Notes under the pieces: generated by a model | Database searches by the model: none | The model's input: the letters and a program-made list of their open reading frames with translations, nothing else | Told to the model about the DNA's origin: nothing | Program-made: the position numbers and the translations under genes | Assembly: GCA_902362705.1 (NCBI GenBank) | Contig: CABIXK010000001.1 | Location: forward strand, 273,934-337,933 | Direction: 5' to 3' | DNA from: Rikenellaceae bacterium | GTDB taxonomy: Bacteria; Bacteroidota; Bacteroidia; Bacteroidales; Rikenellaceae | Length of the DNA: 64,000 nt | In this document: one piece after another, positions 30,205 to 39,512 of the stretch | How positions within the stretch are numbered: the first letter of the stretch is position 1 | Layout: every line of letters begins with the position of its first letter

Positions 30205-31361
30205 CGTCGGAGTGTGATGAGGGTGATTTGGGGAGGGGCGCCCAGGCGCAGCGGGTAGCCTACGTAGCCCGAGCCGTCGCAGATCGAGAGGGTGCGGCCC
30301 CGCTCGTCGTAGCGGCCGCTCCAGCGCGTGTAGAGCAGGCGTGCGGGCGAGTAGCTGCGGCCGAAGAGGCGCACTTTCAGCTGCATGGCGTGGACGTGGC
30401 CCGCGAGCGTGAGGTCGCCGCGGCGGTGGTCGAGGATGGCGTCCCAGTATTGGGGCAGGTGGGTAAGCGTGATGTTCCAGGCGTCGGCGGGGAGGTCGCG
30501 ATAGATGCGGTCGAGCTGCGGGAGGGGCAGGCGCCGGTCGTGGCGGCGCTCGCGCAGCGAGGGGTCGAACGAGATGCCCGAGAGCGAGATGCTGTCGCCG
30601 CGGCGGCGCAGCCAGAGGGTCGTATCCTCCAGCACGCGCCACCCCATCGTCTGCTGGGTCTCGACGAGCCGGCGGCGGCTCGTCTCGGGGCGGAGCGCCG
30701 CGGTATCCTTGATGTAGGTGCCCACGTCGTGGTTGCCCAGCACCGAGTAGACGCCCAGCGGCGCGCGCAGGCGGCCGAGGATGCGGGCGGGCGCCCCCTC
30801 CATCTCCGATGAGCGGATGTTGACCAGATCGCCGCAGAAGAGGACCAGGTCGGGACGCAGCGCCTCGACACTGTCGACCAGGCGGGCGAGCTCGCGCTCG
30901 GGCGCGACGAGCGTGCCGACGTGGATGTCGGTGAGCTGTACGACGCGCAGCGAGTCGAAGGCCGCCGGGAGGCGGTCGGAGCGCACCTCCATGCGCCGGA
31001 CCTCGATCCGCGTGCGGCCGCCCGTGGCGCCCCACACGAGCAGTGCGGCGGCGGCCAGCCCTGCGCCCCACCCCGCGCGGCGCAGGCCGACGAGGGAGAA
31101 GAGGTAGCAGACCCCGCGCGGCACGGCGGCGAGCATCCACACCCAGACGCCCCACATCATCGCGCGGACGAGCGCCGTGGGGTTGTCGGGCAGCAGCAGC
31201 CCCGCAAGCAGCAGGAGGACCGGCAGGGCGTCGGTGGCACAGCACCACGCGACGAACAGACGCCGCCGCCACGGCGCGAGCGCATGCACGCGGCGCCGGT
31301 AGTGGAGCCAGTCGGCGGCCGCGACCGCGACGACGGGCAGGAGTATCAGGACGAGAAACAT
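30177..31361 (-). CDS. Membrane-anchored metallophosphoesterase
   Basis: This 394-residue protein has about four N-terminal membrane helices (1-120) followed by a calcineurin-like phosphoesterase domain. The metal-binding motifs are VVQLTDIHVG (Asp, His), LVLFCGDLVN (Asp), SVLGNHDVG (Asn-His-Asp), LTHLP (His) and LAGHVHAMQ (Gly-His-Val-His). The architecture matches the YaeI/YkuE-like group; relatives of that group act on UDP-diacylglucosamine or other phosphoesters, and the substrate here is unknown. The catalytic domain is predicted on the outer face of the membrane. Its last 28 bp overlap the ribD-like gene, so the two are coupled. Confidence 0.9.
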   Translation of the reverse strand: MFLVLILLPVVAVAAADWLHYRRRVHALAPWRRRLFVAWCCATDALPVLLLLAGLLLPDNPTALVRAMMWGVWVWMLAAVPRGVCYLFSLVGLRRAGWGAGLAAAALLVWGATGGRTRIEVRRMEVRSDRLPAAFDSLRVVQLTDIHVGTLVAPERELARLVDSVEALRPDLVLFCGDLVNIRSSEMEGAPARILGRLRAPLGVYSVLGNHDVGTYIKDTAALRPETSRRRLVETQQTMGWRVLEDTTLWLRRRGDSISLSGISFDPSLRERRHDRRLPLPQLDRIYRDLPADAWNITLTHLPQYWDAILDHRRGDLTLAGHVHAMQLKVRLFGRSYSPARLLYTRWSGRYDERGRTLSICDGSGYVGYPLRLGAPPQITLITLRRCESPSPRP

Positions 31362-31452
31362 ACCTTAATTATATCATAATTCACGATTAGGCCGATAGCA
31401 TATGCGGCAGCCGCCAAACCCCGTGCCGATGACGCGAAACGGCCCGAGGGTG

Positions 31453-31460
31453 CAAAGATA
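31453..31460 (-). promoter_or_regulatory. -7 promoter box for metallophosphoesterase and ribD-like genes
   Basis: On the minus strand this reads TATCTTTG, a perfect -7 box about 90 bp upstream of the start at 31361. No clear -33 box. It is divergent from the sigma-54-like promoter at 31509-31525. Confidence 0.5.
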
Positions 31461-31508
31461 GTGTTTTTTCGGCTTCGCCGCGCCGCGCAGGCCGCCCGCG
31501 GCGGGCGC

Positions 31509-31525
31509 TTGGCATACTCCTTGCC
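31509..31525 (+). promoter_or_regulatory. Sigma-54 (RpoN) -24/-12 promoter upstream of the DcaP-like porin
   Basis: TTGGCATACTCCTTGCC has the invariant GG (31511-31512) and GC (31523-31524) separated by exactly 10 bp and close agreement with TGGCAY-N5-TTGCW. The expected start site is about 31536, giving a leader of roughly 50 nt to the ATG at 31588. No TAnnTTTG box is seen in front of this gene. Confidence 0.65.
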
Positions 31526-31587
31526 CGGAGGGCTGCCAAGATTCAACCCTCGAACGGAAAAACACAACAAACAACCTAAATTCGCGT

Positions 31588-32937
31588 ATGAAAAGAACCA
31601 TTCGCATTCTGGCAGCCGCGCTGCTGATCGCATCCTCGGCTTCGGCACAGCGCCCTGCCACCGCATCGGGCGAATACCGACCCACTGTCTGCCTCATCTC
31701 GTCGCACCAGGCCGCAGCGTCCTCGGAGTGCTGCGCCGTGCAGGAGGCCGCCGCACTCGACCGCCTGGCGGCCGACGCCGCCGTGGTCGACTATCTGGAG
31801 ACGCACCGCTACGGGTTTCAGCAGGTGGAGCGTCCGCAGTTCGTCTTCGCATCGAAGAACAACCGCTTCTCGCTGGCGCTCGGCGGCTCGGTGAGCCTGC
31901 GCGCGAGCTACGACTTCGACGGCATCTCGGACGACGTGAACTTCCGCCCCTCGGCCATTCCCGTGCCGGGCAACTACGACACGCGCCAGCAGCTGCGCAT
32001 GGACGCCAGCGCCTCGCGCCTCTTCGTGAAGGCTATCGCTAACTCGCGCGCCCTGGGCCGCGTGGTGATCTTCGCCGACGCCGACTTCCGCGGGGGCGCC
32101 GAGAACAGCTACACGCCCCGCCTGCGCTCGGCCTACGTGTCGCTGCTCGGCCTGACGCTGGGTCGCGACGTGACCACCTTCAACGACCTGCGCTCGGCAC
32201 CCGAGATGATCGACCTGCGGGGGCCCAACTCCAACAGCTTCGAGAAGTACGCCACGCTGGCGCGCTACGAGGTGACCTTCGCCCGCGACCGGCTGACCTT
32301 CGGCGTGGCGGCCGAGATGCCCGACGTGGAGGCCACCTACAACGACAACTTCGCCACGCTGCGCCAGCGCATGCCCGACTTCCCGGCCTATATCCAGCTC
32401 GCCTGGGGCAACAACCGCGAGAGCCACATCCGCGCGTCGGGTATCGTGCGCAACCTCTACATGCACAACAACCTGACGGGCGACAACACCTCGCTGCTCG
32501 GCTGGGGCGCGCAGTTCAGCGGCCGCATCAAGGTGGCGCAGCCTCTGGTGCTCTACATGAACGGCGTCTACGGCGAGGGCATCGCCCCCTACATCCAGGA
32601 TCTGGCCGGCGCGGGCCTCGACTTCACGCCCAACCCCCAGAACGCCGAGCAGGCGCAGACGATGCCCATGTGGGGCTGGCAGGCCTCGGCGCAGATCAAC
32701 CTCTCGCGCCGCGTGAAGCTCTCGGGCGGCTACTCGACCGTGCGCGTGGAGCGCAGGCACGGCGCCTACGCCGACGAGCAGTACCGCCGCGGCGACTACA
32801 TCTTCGGCAACATCTTCTGCTCGGTCACCCCGCGCATGAAGCTGGCCGCCGAGTATATCTACGGCATGCGCTCGACGATGAACGGCGCCGAGAACCATGC
32901 CAACCGCGTGAGCATCCTGGCCCAGTACAATTTCTGA
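31588..32937 (+). CDS. DcaP-like outer-membrane porin
   Basis: This 449-residue exported protein has a signal peptide (MKRTIRILAAALLIASSASAQ). About 60 residues, including a Cys pair (SSECCAVQ), precede a 16-to-18-stranded barrel pattern: FSLALGGSVSLRASYDFDG, RLFVKAIANSRALGRVVIFA and LGLTLGRDVTTFNDLRSAPE, ending in a C-terminal Phe (VSILAQYNF). DcaP-family trimeric porins pass small organic acids. The N-terminal extension may form the periplasmic coiled coil seen in that family. The gene has its own sigma-54-type promoter and terminator, so it is a single-gene unit. Confidence 0.82.
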   Translation: MKRTIRILAAALLIASSASAQRPATASGEYRPTVCLISSHQAAASSECCAVQEAAALDRLAADAAVVDYLETHRYGFQQVERPQFVFASKNNRFSLALGGSVSLRASYDFDGISDDVNFRPSAIPVPGNYDTRQQLRMDASASRLFVKAIANSRALGRVVIFADADFRGGAENSYTPRLRSAYVSLLGLTLGRDVTTFNDLRSAPEMIDLRGPNSNSFEKYATLARYEVTFARDRLTFGVAAEMPDVEATYNDNFATLRQRMPDFPAYIQLAWGNNRESHIRASGIVRNLYMHNNLTGDNTSLLGWGAQFSGRIKVAQPLVLYMNGVYGEGIAPYIQDLAGAGLDFTPNPQNAEQAQTMPMWGWQASAQINLSRRVKLSGGYSTVRVERRHGAYADEQYRRGDYIFGNIFCSVTPRMKLAAEYIYGMRSTMNGAENHANRVSILAQYNF

Positions 32938-32955
32938 TTCCGCAGGGAAAGACGT

Positions 32956-32994
32956 TCCGGTCCCCGGCTTCGGTTGGGGGCCGGATCTCTTTTT
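32956..32994 (+). terminator. Terminator after the porin gene
   Basis: TCCGGTCCCC (32956-32965) pairs with GGGGGCCGGA (32976-32985, one G-T pair), followed by TCTCTTTTT. Confidence 0.8.
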
Positions 32995-33007
32995 CGGGCA
33001 GAAACGG

Positions 33008-33038
33008 GTTGCTCGTCCGGCAAAAAACACTATCTTTA
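33008..33038 (+). promoter_or_regulatory. Promoter of the DUF4491 gene
   Basis: GTTG (33008-33011), 19 bp, then TATCTTTA (33031-33038). The predicted start site is close to the ATG at 33058. Confidence 0.65.
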
Positions 33039-33057
33039 CCTTCGAAACAATCGCATC

Positions 33058-33378
33058 ATGATCGAATTTCTGGCACACTACCACCTCACGGGGCTCGCCA
33101 TCGGCGTGGCCACGTTTCTTATCATCGGGCTCTTCCATCCGCTCGTCATCCGGGGCGAATACCACTTCGGCACGGGCTGCTGGTGGGTCTTCCTCGTCAT
33201 GGGAATCGCCTCCGTGGCGGCGTCGATCGTCGTCGGGGAGCTCTTCTGGTCGACGCTGCTGGCCGTGTGGGGCGCCTCGTCGCTCTGGTCGATCGGCGAG
33301 CTGTTCGAGCAGCGCCGGCGGGTGGAGAAGGGGTGGTTTCCGGCCAACCCGAAGAGGCAAGCGAAAAGTAAAAAGTGA
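33058..33378 (+). CDS. DUF4491-family small membrane protein
   Basis: This 106-residue protein has three hydrophobic segments: HLTGLAIGVATFLIIGLFHP, WWVFLVMGIASVAASIVVG and FWSTLLAVWGASSLWSI. It ends in a basic tail (EQRRRVEKGWFPANPKRQ) that is characteristic of the DUF4491 family, known mainly from Bacteroidota and of unknown role. The start at 33058 is placed by its promoter; an in-frame ATG at 32974 lies inside the upstream terminator. The CapA-like gene begins 16 bp after its stop. Confidence 0.82.
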   Translation: MIEFLAHYHLTGLAIGVATFLIIGLFHPLVIRGEYHFGTGCWWVFLVMGIASVAASIVVGELFWSTLLAVWGASSLWSIGELFEQRRRVEKGWFPANPKRQAKSKK

Positions 33379-33394
33379 AAAGTAATATAAAGAA

Positions 33395-34426
33395 GTGAGA
33401 ACGGCGCTTTTCGCCCTGCTGCTCGCCGCCGCGGGCTGCACGTCGGCCCCTCCCCCGCCGCCACCGGCTCCCGAGCCGCAGCCCGTGCGCGTGCGACTGC
33501 TCTTCGCGGGCGACCTGATGCAGCACATGCCCCAGGTGCGGGCCGCGCAGCGCGACACGACGTTCGACTACACGGAGGTATTCGCGGCGGTCCGTCCCCG
33601 CTTCGAGGCGGCCGACCTGGCGGTGGTCAACCTCGAAACGACGCTCACAGGCACGGGTCGCTACACGGGCTATCCCCTCTTCCGCTCGCCCGTCGAGCTG
33701 GCCGACGCCCTGCGCGAGGCGGGCGTCGACGTGGCCCTCACGGCCAACAACCACTGCTGTGACGGCGGGGCCGAGGGGATCCGCACCACGGCCCGCGAGC
33801 TCGACCGCTGCGGCATCCTGCGCACGGGGTCGTTCGTCGACTCGCTCGACCGCGCGGGGCGTCATCCGCTGCTCGTCGAGCGGCGCGGCGTGCGCTTCGC
33901 CCTGCTCTGTTACACCTACGGCACCAACGGCATGCCCGTGCCCCGGGGCATGGAGGTCAACCTCCTCGACACGCTGCGCATGGCCGGCGACCTGGCTGCG
34001 GCGCAGCGCGCGGGCGCCGACTGCATCGTCGCCTGCGTGCACTGGGGCAACGAATACGAGCGGCGCGAGAACGCCGCGCAGCGCAAGCTGGCCGCCTTCC
34101 TGCGGCGGCACGGCGCCGATCTGGTCGTCGGCAGCCATCCCCACGTGGTGCAGCCCGCCGAGGCCGACTCGACGCACGTGACGCTCTACTCGCTGGGCAA
34201 CTTCGTCTCGAACCAGCGCAAGCGCTACACCGACGGCGGCATCATGGCCGCGATCGAGGCGACGAAGCATCCCGACGGCCGCATGACCTACCGCCTGGAG
34301 TGCATCCCCGTGTGGGTGGCGCTGCCCGGCTACCGCATCCTGCCGCCCGAGGCGATAGACAGCGCCGCGCTCCCGGCGGCCTACCGCACCTTCCGCGCCG
34401 ATCTGGAGCAGCTGCCGGGGTTGTGA
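33395..34426 (+). CDS. CapA/PgsA-family lipoprotein phosphatase-like protein
   Basis: This 343-residue protein starts at GTG 33395 and has a lipoprotein signal peptide (MRTALFALLLAAAGC, Cys15) and a proline-rich spacer (APPPPPPAPEPQP). The CapA metallophosphatase-like domain contains LLFAGDLMQHMPQV, LAVVNLETTLTG, LTANNHCCDGG, CVHWGNEYER and VGSHPHVVQP, with conserved Asp, Glu, Asn-His and His-x-His residues. Family members are linked to poly-gamma-glutamate capsule anchoring, but most Bacteroidota homologues have no assigned substrate. It probably shares the DUF4491 promoter. The sigma-54 site of the rubrerythrin gene starts 6 bp after its stop. Confidence 0.88.
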   Translation: MRTALFALLLAAAGCTSAPPPPPPAPEPQPVRVRLLFAGDLMQHMPQVRAAQRDTTFDYTEVFAAVRPRFEAADLAVVNLETTLTGTGRYTGYPLFRSPVELADALREAGVDVALTANNHCCDGGAEGIRTTARELDRCGILRTGSFVDSLDRAGRHPLLVERRGVRFALLCYTYGTNGMPVPRGMEVNLLDTLRMAGDLAAAQRAGADCIVACVHWGNEYERRENAAQRKLAAFLRRHGADLVVGSHPHVVQPAEADSTHVTLYSLGNFVSNQRKRYTDGGIMAAIEATKHPDGRMTYRLECIPVWVALPGYRILPPEAIDSAALPAAYRTFRADLEQLPGL

Positions 34427-34432
34427 CTGGCG

Positions 34433-34448
34433 TGGCACGATCCTTGCA
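34433..34448 (+). promoter_or_regulatory. Sigma-54 (RpoN) -24/-12 promoter upstream of rubrerythrin
   Basis: TGGCACGATCCTTGCA matches the sigma-54 consensus TGGCAC-N5-TTGCW at every defined position, with GG and GC 10 bp apart. The expected transcription start is near 34459, downstream of the ATG at 34454 but upstream of the ATG at 34484, so it also decides the rubrerythrin start. Confidence 0.75.
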
Positions 34449-34483
34449 GTGCTATGGGCAAGCAAACACCTAATCAAACCACT

Positions 34484-35059
34484 ATGAAAAGCATCAAAGG
34501 AACCCGCACCGAACGCAACCTGCTGAAGGCCTTCGCCGGCGAGAGCCAGGCGCGCAGCCGCTACGTATTCTTCGCAAGCAAAGCCAAGAAGGAGGGCTAC
34601 GAACAGATCGCCGCCGTATTCGCCGAGACGGCCGAGCAGGAGAAGGAGCACGCCGAGCGCTTCTTCAAGTTCCTCGAAGGGGGCCACGTGGAGATCACTG
34701 CCTCGTATCCGGCCGGGAAGATCTGCTCGACGGCGGAGAACCTGCGCGCCGCGGCCGCAGGCGAAAAGGAGGAGTGGGACGTGCTCTACCGCCAGTTCGC
34801 CGACGTGGCGCAGCAGGAGGGATTCCCCGAGATCGCCCACGCCTTCCGCATGATCTCGAAGGTCGAGGCCGAGCACGAGAAGCGCTACCTCAAGCTGCTC
34901 TCGCGCCTCACGGCGGGCGACTTCTTCAAGCGCGACGAGGAGATCACCTGGCAGTGCCGCAACTGCGGCTACGTGCACCGCGGCAAGGAGGCGCCCGACA
35001 AGTGCCCGGCATGCGAGCACGCTCAGGCCTACTTCGAGCCCAAGCGGGAAAACTACTAA
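34484..35059 (+). CDS. Rubrerythrin
   Basis: This 191-residue cytoplasmic non-haem iron protein reduces hydrogen peroxide in anaerobes. The N-terminal four-helix bundle (1-150) carries di-iron ligands in LKAFAGESQARSRY, ETAEQEKEHAERF and ISKVEAEHEKRY. The C-terminal rubredoxin-like domain has the Cys4 site CRNCGYVHRG and CPACEHAQA. The start at 34484 (MKSIKGTRTERNL) fits both the family and the sigma-54 promoter. It is a single-gene unit between this promoter and a strong terminator. Confidence 0.96.
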   Translation: MKSIKGTRTERNLLKAFAGESQARSRYVFFASKAKKEGYEQIAAVFAETAEQEKEHAERFFKFLEGGHVEITASYPAGKICSTAENLRAAAAGEKEEWDVLYRQFADVAQQEGFPEIAHAFRMISKVEAEHEKRYLKLLSRLTAGDFFKRDEEITWQCRNCGYVHRGKEAPDKCPACEHAQAYFEPKRENY

Positions 35060-35075
35060 ATTCTATCTATGGACA

Positions 35076-35111
35076 CGGGGAGTGCGCAGGCGCTCCCCGG
35101 TTCGTTTTTTT
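35076..35111 (+). terminator. Terminator after rubrerythrin
   Basis: CGGGGAGTGC and GGCGCTCCCCG form a stem with one G-T pair and a short loop, followed by GTTCGTTTTTTT. A G9 run (35114-35122) follows directly. Confidence 0.8.
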
Positions 35112-35540
35112 GCGGGGGGGGGAGGTGAGAAGGGGGCTTTTGTTGTTTCGCGCTCTTCGGCTCGCCGACTCTGCGGGATGCACATTTCACACGCCGCCCG
35201 TCGCTGACTATGGTCTGAAAATGCACCATGGCGGTCAAAGACCGGCGGGCCGCAGCCACCGGCGGCGAAGGCCCGCAACTCTTGGCAGAGTATGCCGCCC
35301 TTCGCTGGCTGCGTCCGAATGCAAATTGAAAATGGAAAGTGGGAAATTGAAAATGGGATGCGGCAGTCGGACCATTATCCATTGTTCGTTATTCATTGCT
35401 GCTTTGCAGCGCCAGCTGCGCAGCCCGTAGCCACTCCCGGCGGAGGGCTGCTCTCTCGCCAGCCGGCTCGATCTCCCCTCCGCTGGCTACGGTCTGAAAA
35501 CGCACACTTCCATTTTCAACTTTCCATTTTCAATTCGCAG
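35112..35540. repeat. Intergenic mosaic of short repeats upstream of ettA
   Basis: I see no gene in this stretch; its short open frames encode low-complexity peptides such as QIENGKWEIENG and FHFQLSIFNSQ. It contains several repeat pieces. One is 35250-35317, an inverted copy of 39445-39512. A 24-25 bp direct repeat, CGCTGACTATGGTCTGAAAA and CGCTGGCTACGGTCTGAAAA, lies at 35202-35225 and 35481-35505. AATTGAAAATGGAAAGT at about 35326 is inverted relative to ACTTTCCATTTTCAATT at about 35519. The layout suggests decayed or nested small mobile repeats. Confidence 0.65.
35250..35317 (-). repeat. Copy 1 of a dispersed repeat (inverted relative to copy 2)
   Basis: Read on the minus strand this begins CGGACGCAGCCAGCGAAGGG and ends CTTCGCCGCCGGTGGCTGCGG. 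The copy at 39445-39512 on the plus strand has the same two ends and a central GAGTTGCGGG. Only about 12 central bases differ clearly. Confidence 0.75.
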
Positions 35541-35572
35541 CTTGTTTCTGCCCTCGCTTATTATTATCTTTG
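35541..35572 (+). promoter_or_regulatory. Upstream promoter P1 of ettA
   Basis: CTTG (35541-35544), 20 bp, TATCTTTG (35565-35572). The -33 side (CTTGTTTCTGCCCTCG) is nearly identical to that of P2, 74 bp downstream. Confidence 0.6.
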
Positions 35573-35614
35573 ACTTCGTCGAAGATACTTCGTCTCGGCA
35601 TAACCAAGCTTTCG

Positions 35615-35646
35615 CTTGTTTCTGCGCTCGACTTTTCGTATCTTTG
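35615..35646 (+). promoter_or_regulatory. Downstream promoter P2 of ettA
   Basis: CTTG (35615-35618), 20 bp, TATCTTTG (35639-35646). It lies about 35 bp before the ettA ATG at 35681 and duplicates P1 (CTTGTTTCTGCGCTCG). Confidence 0.65.
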
Positions 35647-35680
35647 GCTCCGCAATCGACGTAATCAAACGAACAAAGAT

Positions 35681-37357
<1,677 letters not shown>

Positions 37358-37369
37358 ATGCGTTCGGCC

Positions 37370-37397
37370 GCTCTTCGGCAGAACACGGCCGAAGAGC
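37370..37397. terminator. Hairpin between ettA and hisS
   Basis: GCTCTTCGGC (37370-37379) pairs with GCCGAAGAGC (37388-37397). The T-rich stretch starts only about 15 nt later, so this is a weak terminator or a regulatory stem in the hisS leader. Confidence 0.45.
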
Positions 37398-37456
37398 GGG
37401 CAGCGACGTTTTACTTATCACTTTTTTTACTTCTGACTTTTGTCTTTTTACCTGCC

Positions 37457-38803
37457 ATGCAAAAGCCCTCCATACCCAAAGGCACGCGCGACTTCTCCCC
37501 CGCGGAGATGATGCGCCGCAACTACATTTTCGACACGATCCGGGGCGTCTTCCGCCTCTACGGCTTCGCGCCGCTCGAAACCCCCTCGATGGAGAACCTC
37601 TCCACGCTGCTGGGCAAGTACGGCGACGAGGGCGACAAGCTGCTCTTCCGCGTGCTCAACTCGGGCGACTACGCGGCGGGGCTCTGCGAGTGCGACCTGC
37701 GCAGCTTCTCGAAGATTTGCGAGAAGGGCCTGCGCTACGACCTGACGGTCCCGTTCGCCCGCTACGTGGTTCAGCACCAGGGTGAAATCACCTTCCCCTT
37801 CAAGCGTTACCAGATGCAGCCTGTGTGGCGCGCCGACCGTCCGCAGAAGGGGCGCTACCGCGAGTTCTACCAGTGCGACGTCGACGTCATCGGCACGCGC
37901 TCGCTGCTGTGCGAGGTCGAGCTGGTGGAGATCGTCGAGCGGGTCTTCGCGCGTCTCGGCATCCGCACGGTGCTGAAGATGAACAACCGCAAGATCCTCT
38001 ACGGCATCGCCGAGGCGATCGGCCACGCCGACAAGATGATGGACATCACGGTGGCCATCGACAAGCTCGACAAGATCGGGCTCGACAACGTGAAGGCCGA
38101 GCTCGCGGCGCGCGGGCTGGAGCAGGAGGCGATCGACCGTCTGCAACCGATCCTCGAGCTGAACGGCTCCAACGCCGGGAAGATCGCCACGCTGCGCACG
38201 GTGCTCGCCGGCTCCGAGACGGGACTGCGGGGCCTCGACGAGGTGGAGACGATCTTCGGCCACGTCGAACGGCTGGGCATCGCCCTGCCCGTGGAGCTCG
38301 ACCTCTCGCTGGCGCGCGGGCTCAACTACTACACCGGGGCGATCTTCGAGGTCAAGGCCCTCGACTACCCCATCGGTTCGATCTCGGGCGGCGGCCGCTA
38401 CGACGACCTGACGGGCATCTTCGGCATGCCCAACGTCTCGGGCGTGGGCATCTCGTTCGGCGCCGACCGCATCTACGACGTTATGACGGGCCTCGGGCTC
38501 TTCCCCGAGGCGGTGAACCACGCCACGGAGGTGATCTTCGTCAACCTCGGCGCCGCGGAGGAGGCCGCCTCGCTCGGTCTGCTGCGCACGCTGCGCGACG
38601 CCGGCATCGCGGCCGAGATCTATCCCGAGCCGGCCAAGATGAAGAAACAGATGGAGTATGCCAACCGCCGCGGTATCCCCCACGTGGCGATCGTCGGCTC
38701 GCAGGAGTTGGAGGCGGGCGCGGCGACGCTCAAGAACATGCTCACGGGCGAGCAGCGCACGGTGCCCTTCGCCGAGCTCGCCCGCGCGGTGAAGCAGGGC
38801 TGA
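37457..38803 (+). CDS. hisS: Histidine--tRNA ligase
   Basis: This 448-residue class II aminoacyl-tRNA synthetase charges tRNA-His. Motif 1 region: [18 protein letters not shown]. Motif 2: [19 protein letters not shown]. The histidine-specific signatures are [15 protein letters not shown] and [16 protein letters not shown]. The anticodon-binding domain begins near residue 355 ([15 protein letters not shown]) and runs to the end. The start at 37457 ([15 protein letters not shown]) is the family start; upstream in-frame codons encode T-rich leader sequence. A 99-bp gap with a hairpin separates it from ettA. Confidence 0.96.
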   Translation: MQKPSIPKGTRDFSPAEMMRRNYIFDTIRGVFRLYGFAPLETPSMENLSTLLGKYGDEGDKLLFRVLNSGDYAAGLCECDLRSFSKICEKGLRYDLTVPFARYVVQHQGEITFPFKRYQMQPVWRADRPQKGRYREFYQCDVDVIGTRSLLCEVELVEIVERVFARLGIRTVLKMNNRKILYGIAEAIGHADKMMDITVAIDKLDKIGLDNVKAELAARGLEQEAIDRLQPILELNGSNAGKIATLRTVLAGSETGLRGLDEVETIFGHVERLGIALPVELDLSLARGLNYYTGAIFEVKALDYPIGSISGGGRYDDLTGIFGMPNVSGVGISFGADRIYDVMTGLGLFPEAVNHATEVIFVNLGAAEEAASLGLLRTLRDAGIAAEIYPEPAKMKKQMEYANRRGIPHVAIVGSQELEAGAATLKNMLTGEQRTVPFAELARAVKQG

Positions 38804-38855
38804 CGCGCGTGAGCGCGATCCATACGGTGCGGACCCGCCGGTCCGGCACGAAGCG

Positions 38856-38899
38856 ACACGGCTGCGAGGATTCCCCCCCCCCGCAGCCGTGTCCGTTTT
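38856..38899 (+). terminator. Terminator after hisS with a C10 loop
   Basis: ACACGGCTGCG (38856-38866) and CGCAGCCGTGT (38882-38892) form an 11-bp stem, followed by CCGTTTTC. The loop contains most of a run of ten Cs (38873-38882). Confidence 0.7.
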
Positions 38900-38989
38900 C
38901 CGTCCGTGCGGAGCGTCGGCCGGGGCGGCTTCGGGGAGGCGCGGAGGTGGGTTGCCGGAGGTGCGGAAATGAAAATCAGGACGGATTTA

Positions 38990-39021
38990 TTTGGAAAGTC
39001 GAACATTTTTGTATATATTCG
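38990..39021 (+). promoter_or_regulatory. Promoter of the PUR-like gene
   Basis: TTTG (38990-38993), 20 bp, TATATTCG (39014-39021), 21 bp before the ATG at 39043. Confidence 0.6.
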
Positions 39022-39042
39022 TCATAGCAAACGAAAAACAGG

Positions 39043-39366
39043 ATGAAGATGACCCCGAAGACCGCACCCCGCAAAGAGGGCGAAGAGTATGGCGATCAAG
39101 TGCTCTCAAAGACCGTGAAGGCAGGTCGTCGCACCTATTTTTTCGACGTGCGCGCCACCCGCGCCGACGACTACTTCATCACCATCACCGAGAGCCGGAA
39201 GCTCGTCGACGCCGACGGGCGGACGAGCTACGACCGGCACAAGATCTTTCTCTACAAGGAGGATTTCGACAAGTTCGCCGCCGGGCTGCTCGAAGCCATC
39301 CAGTTTATCCGCACCTCCAAACCCGAGAGCGTCGTCGAGCGGGAGCCCATCGCCGAGAAGGCGTAG
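39043..39366 (+). CDS. PUR-family (DUF3276) DNA/RNA-binding protein
   Basis: This 107-residue protein matches the bacterial PUR-alpha-like family (formerly DUF3276) widespread in Bacteroidota and spirochaetes. The single PUR repeat shows SKTVKAGRRTYFFDVRATRA, DYFITITESRKL and YDRHKIFLYKEDFDKFAAGL, a beta-beta-beta-beta-alpha pattern. Homologues bind single-stranded nucleic acid as dimers; the cellular target is unknown. It has its own promoter. Downstream lies the large inverted repeat, not a standard terminator. A start at the second ATG (39049) is also possible. Confidence 0.88.
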   Translation: MKMTPKTAPRKEGEEYGDQVLSKTVKAGRRTYFFDVRATRADDYFITITESRKLVDADGRTSYDRHKIFLYKEDFDKFAAGLLEAIQFIRTSKPESVVEREPIAEKA

Positions 39367-39444
39367 GGGCTGCGCTGCCACGAATAATGGTTCGGCGGCC
39401 ACTTTTTATTTCCTACTTTCAATTTTCCATTTTCAACTCCTTTT

Positions 39445-39512
39445 CGGTCCGCAGCCAGCGAAGGGCGGCACGAGCAGCGCGAGTTGCGGGTCTTCGCCGC
39501 CGGTGGCTGCGG
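39445..39512 (+). repeat. Copy 2 of the dispersed repeat
   Basis: Begins CGGTCCGCAGCCAGCGAAGG and ends CTTCGCCGCCGGTGGCTGCGG. It is homologous, in opposite orientation, to 35250-35317, and its right end overlaps the left arm of the long inverted repeat by 8 bp. Confidence 0.75.

Noticed and set aside
34454..34483. Earlier ATG (34454) as rubrerythrin start
   Set aside because: It lies upstream of the transcription start predicted from the sigma-54 promoter and adds residues not typical of the family.
35292..35573. A 93-codon open frame in the repeat region before ettA
   Set aside because: It translates repeat sequence (IENGKWEIENG, FQLSIFNSQ), has no family resemblance and overlaps the ettA promoter P1.
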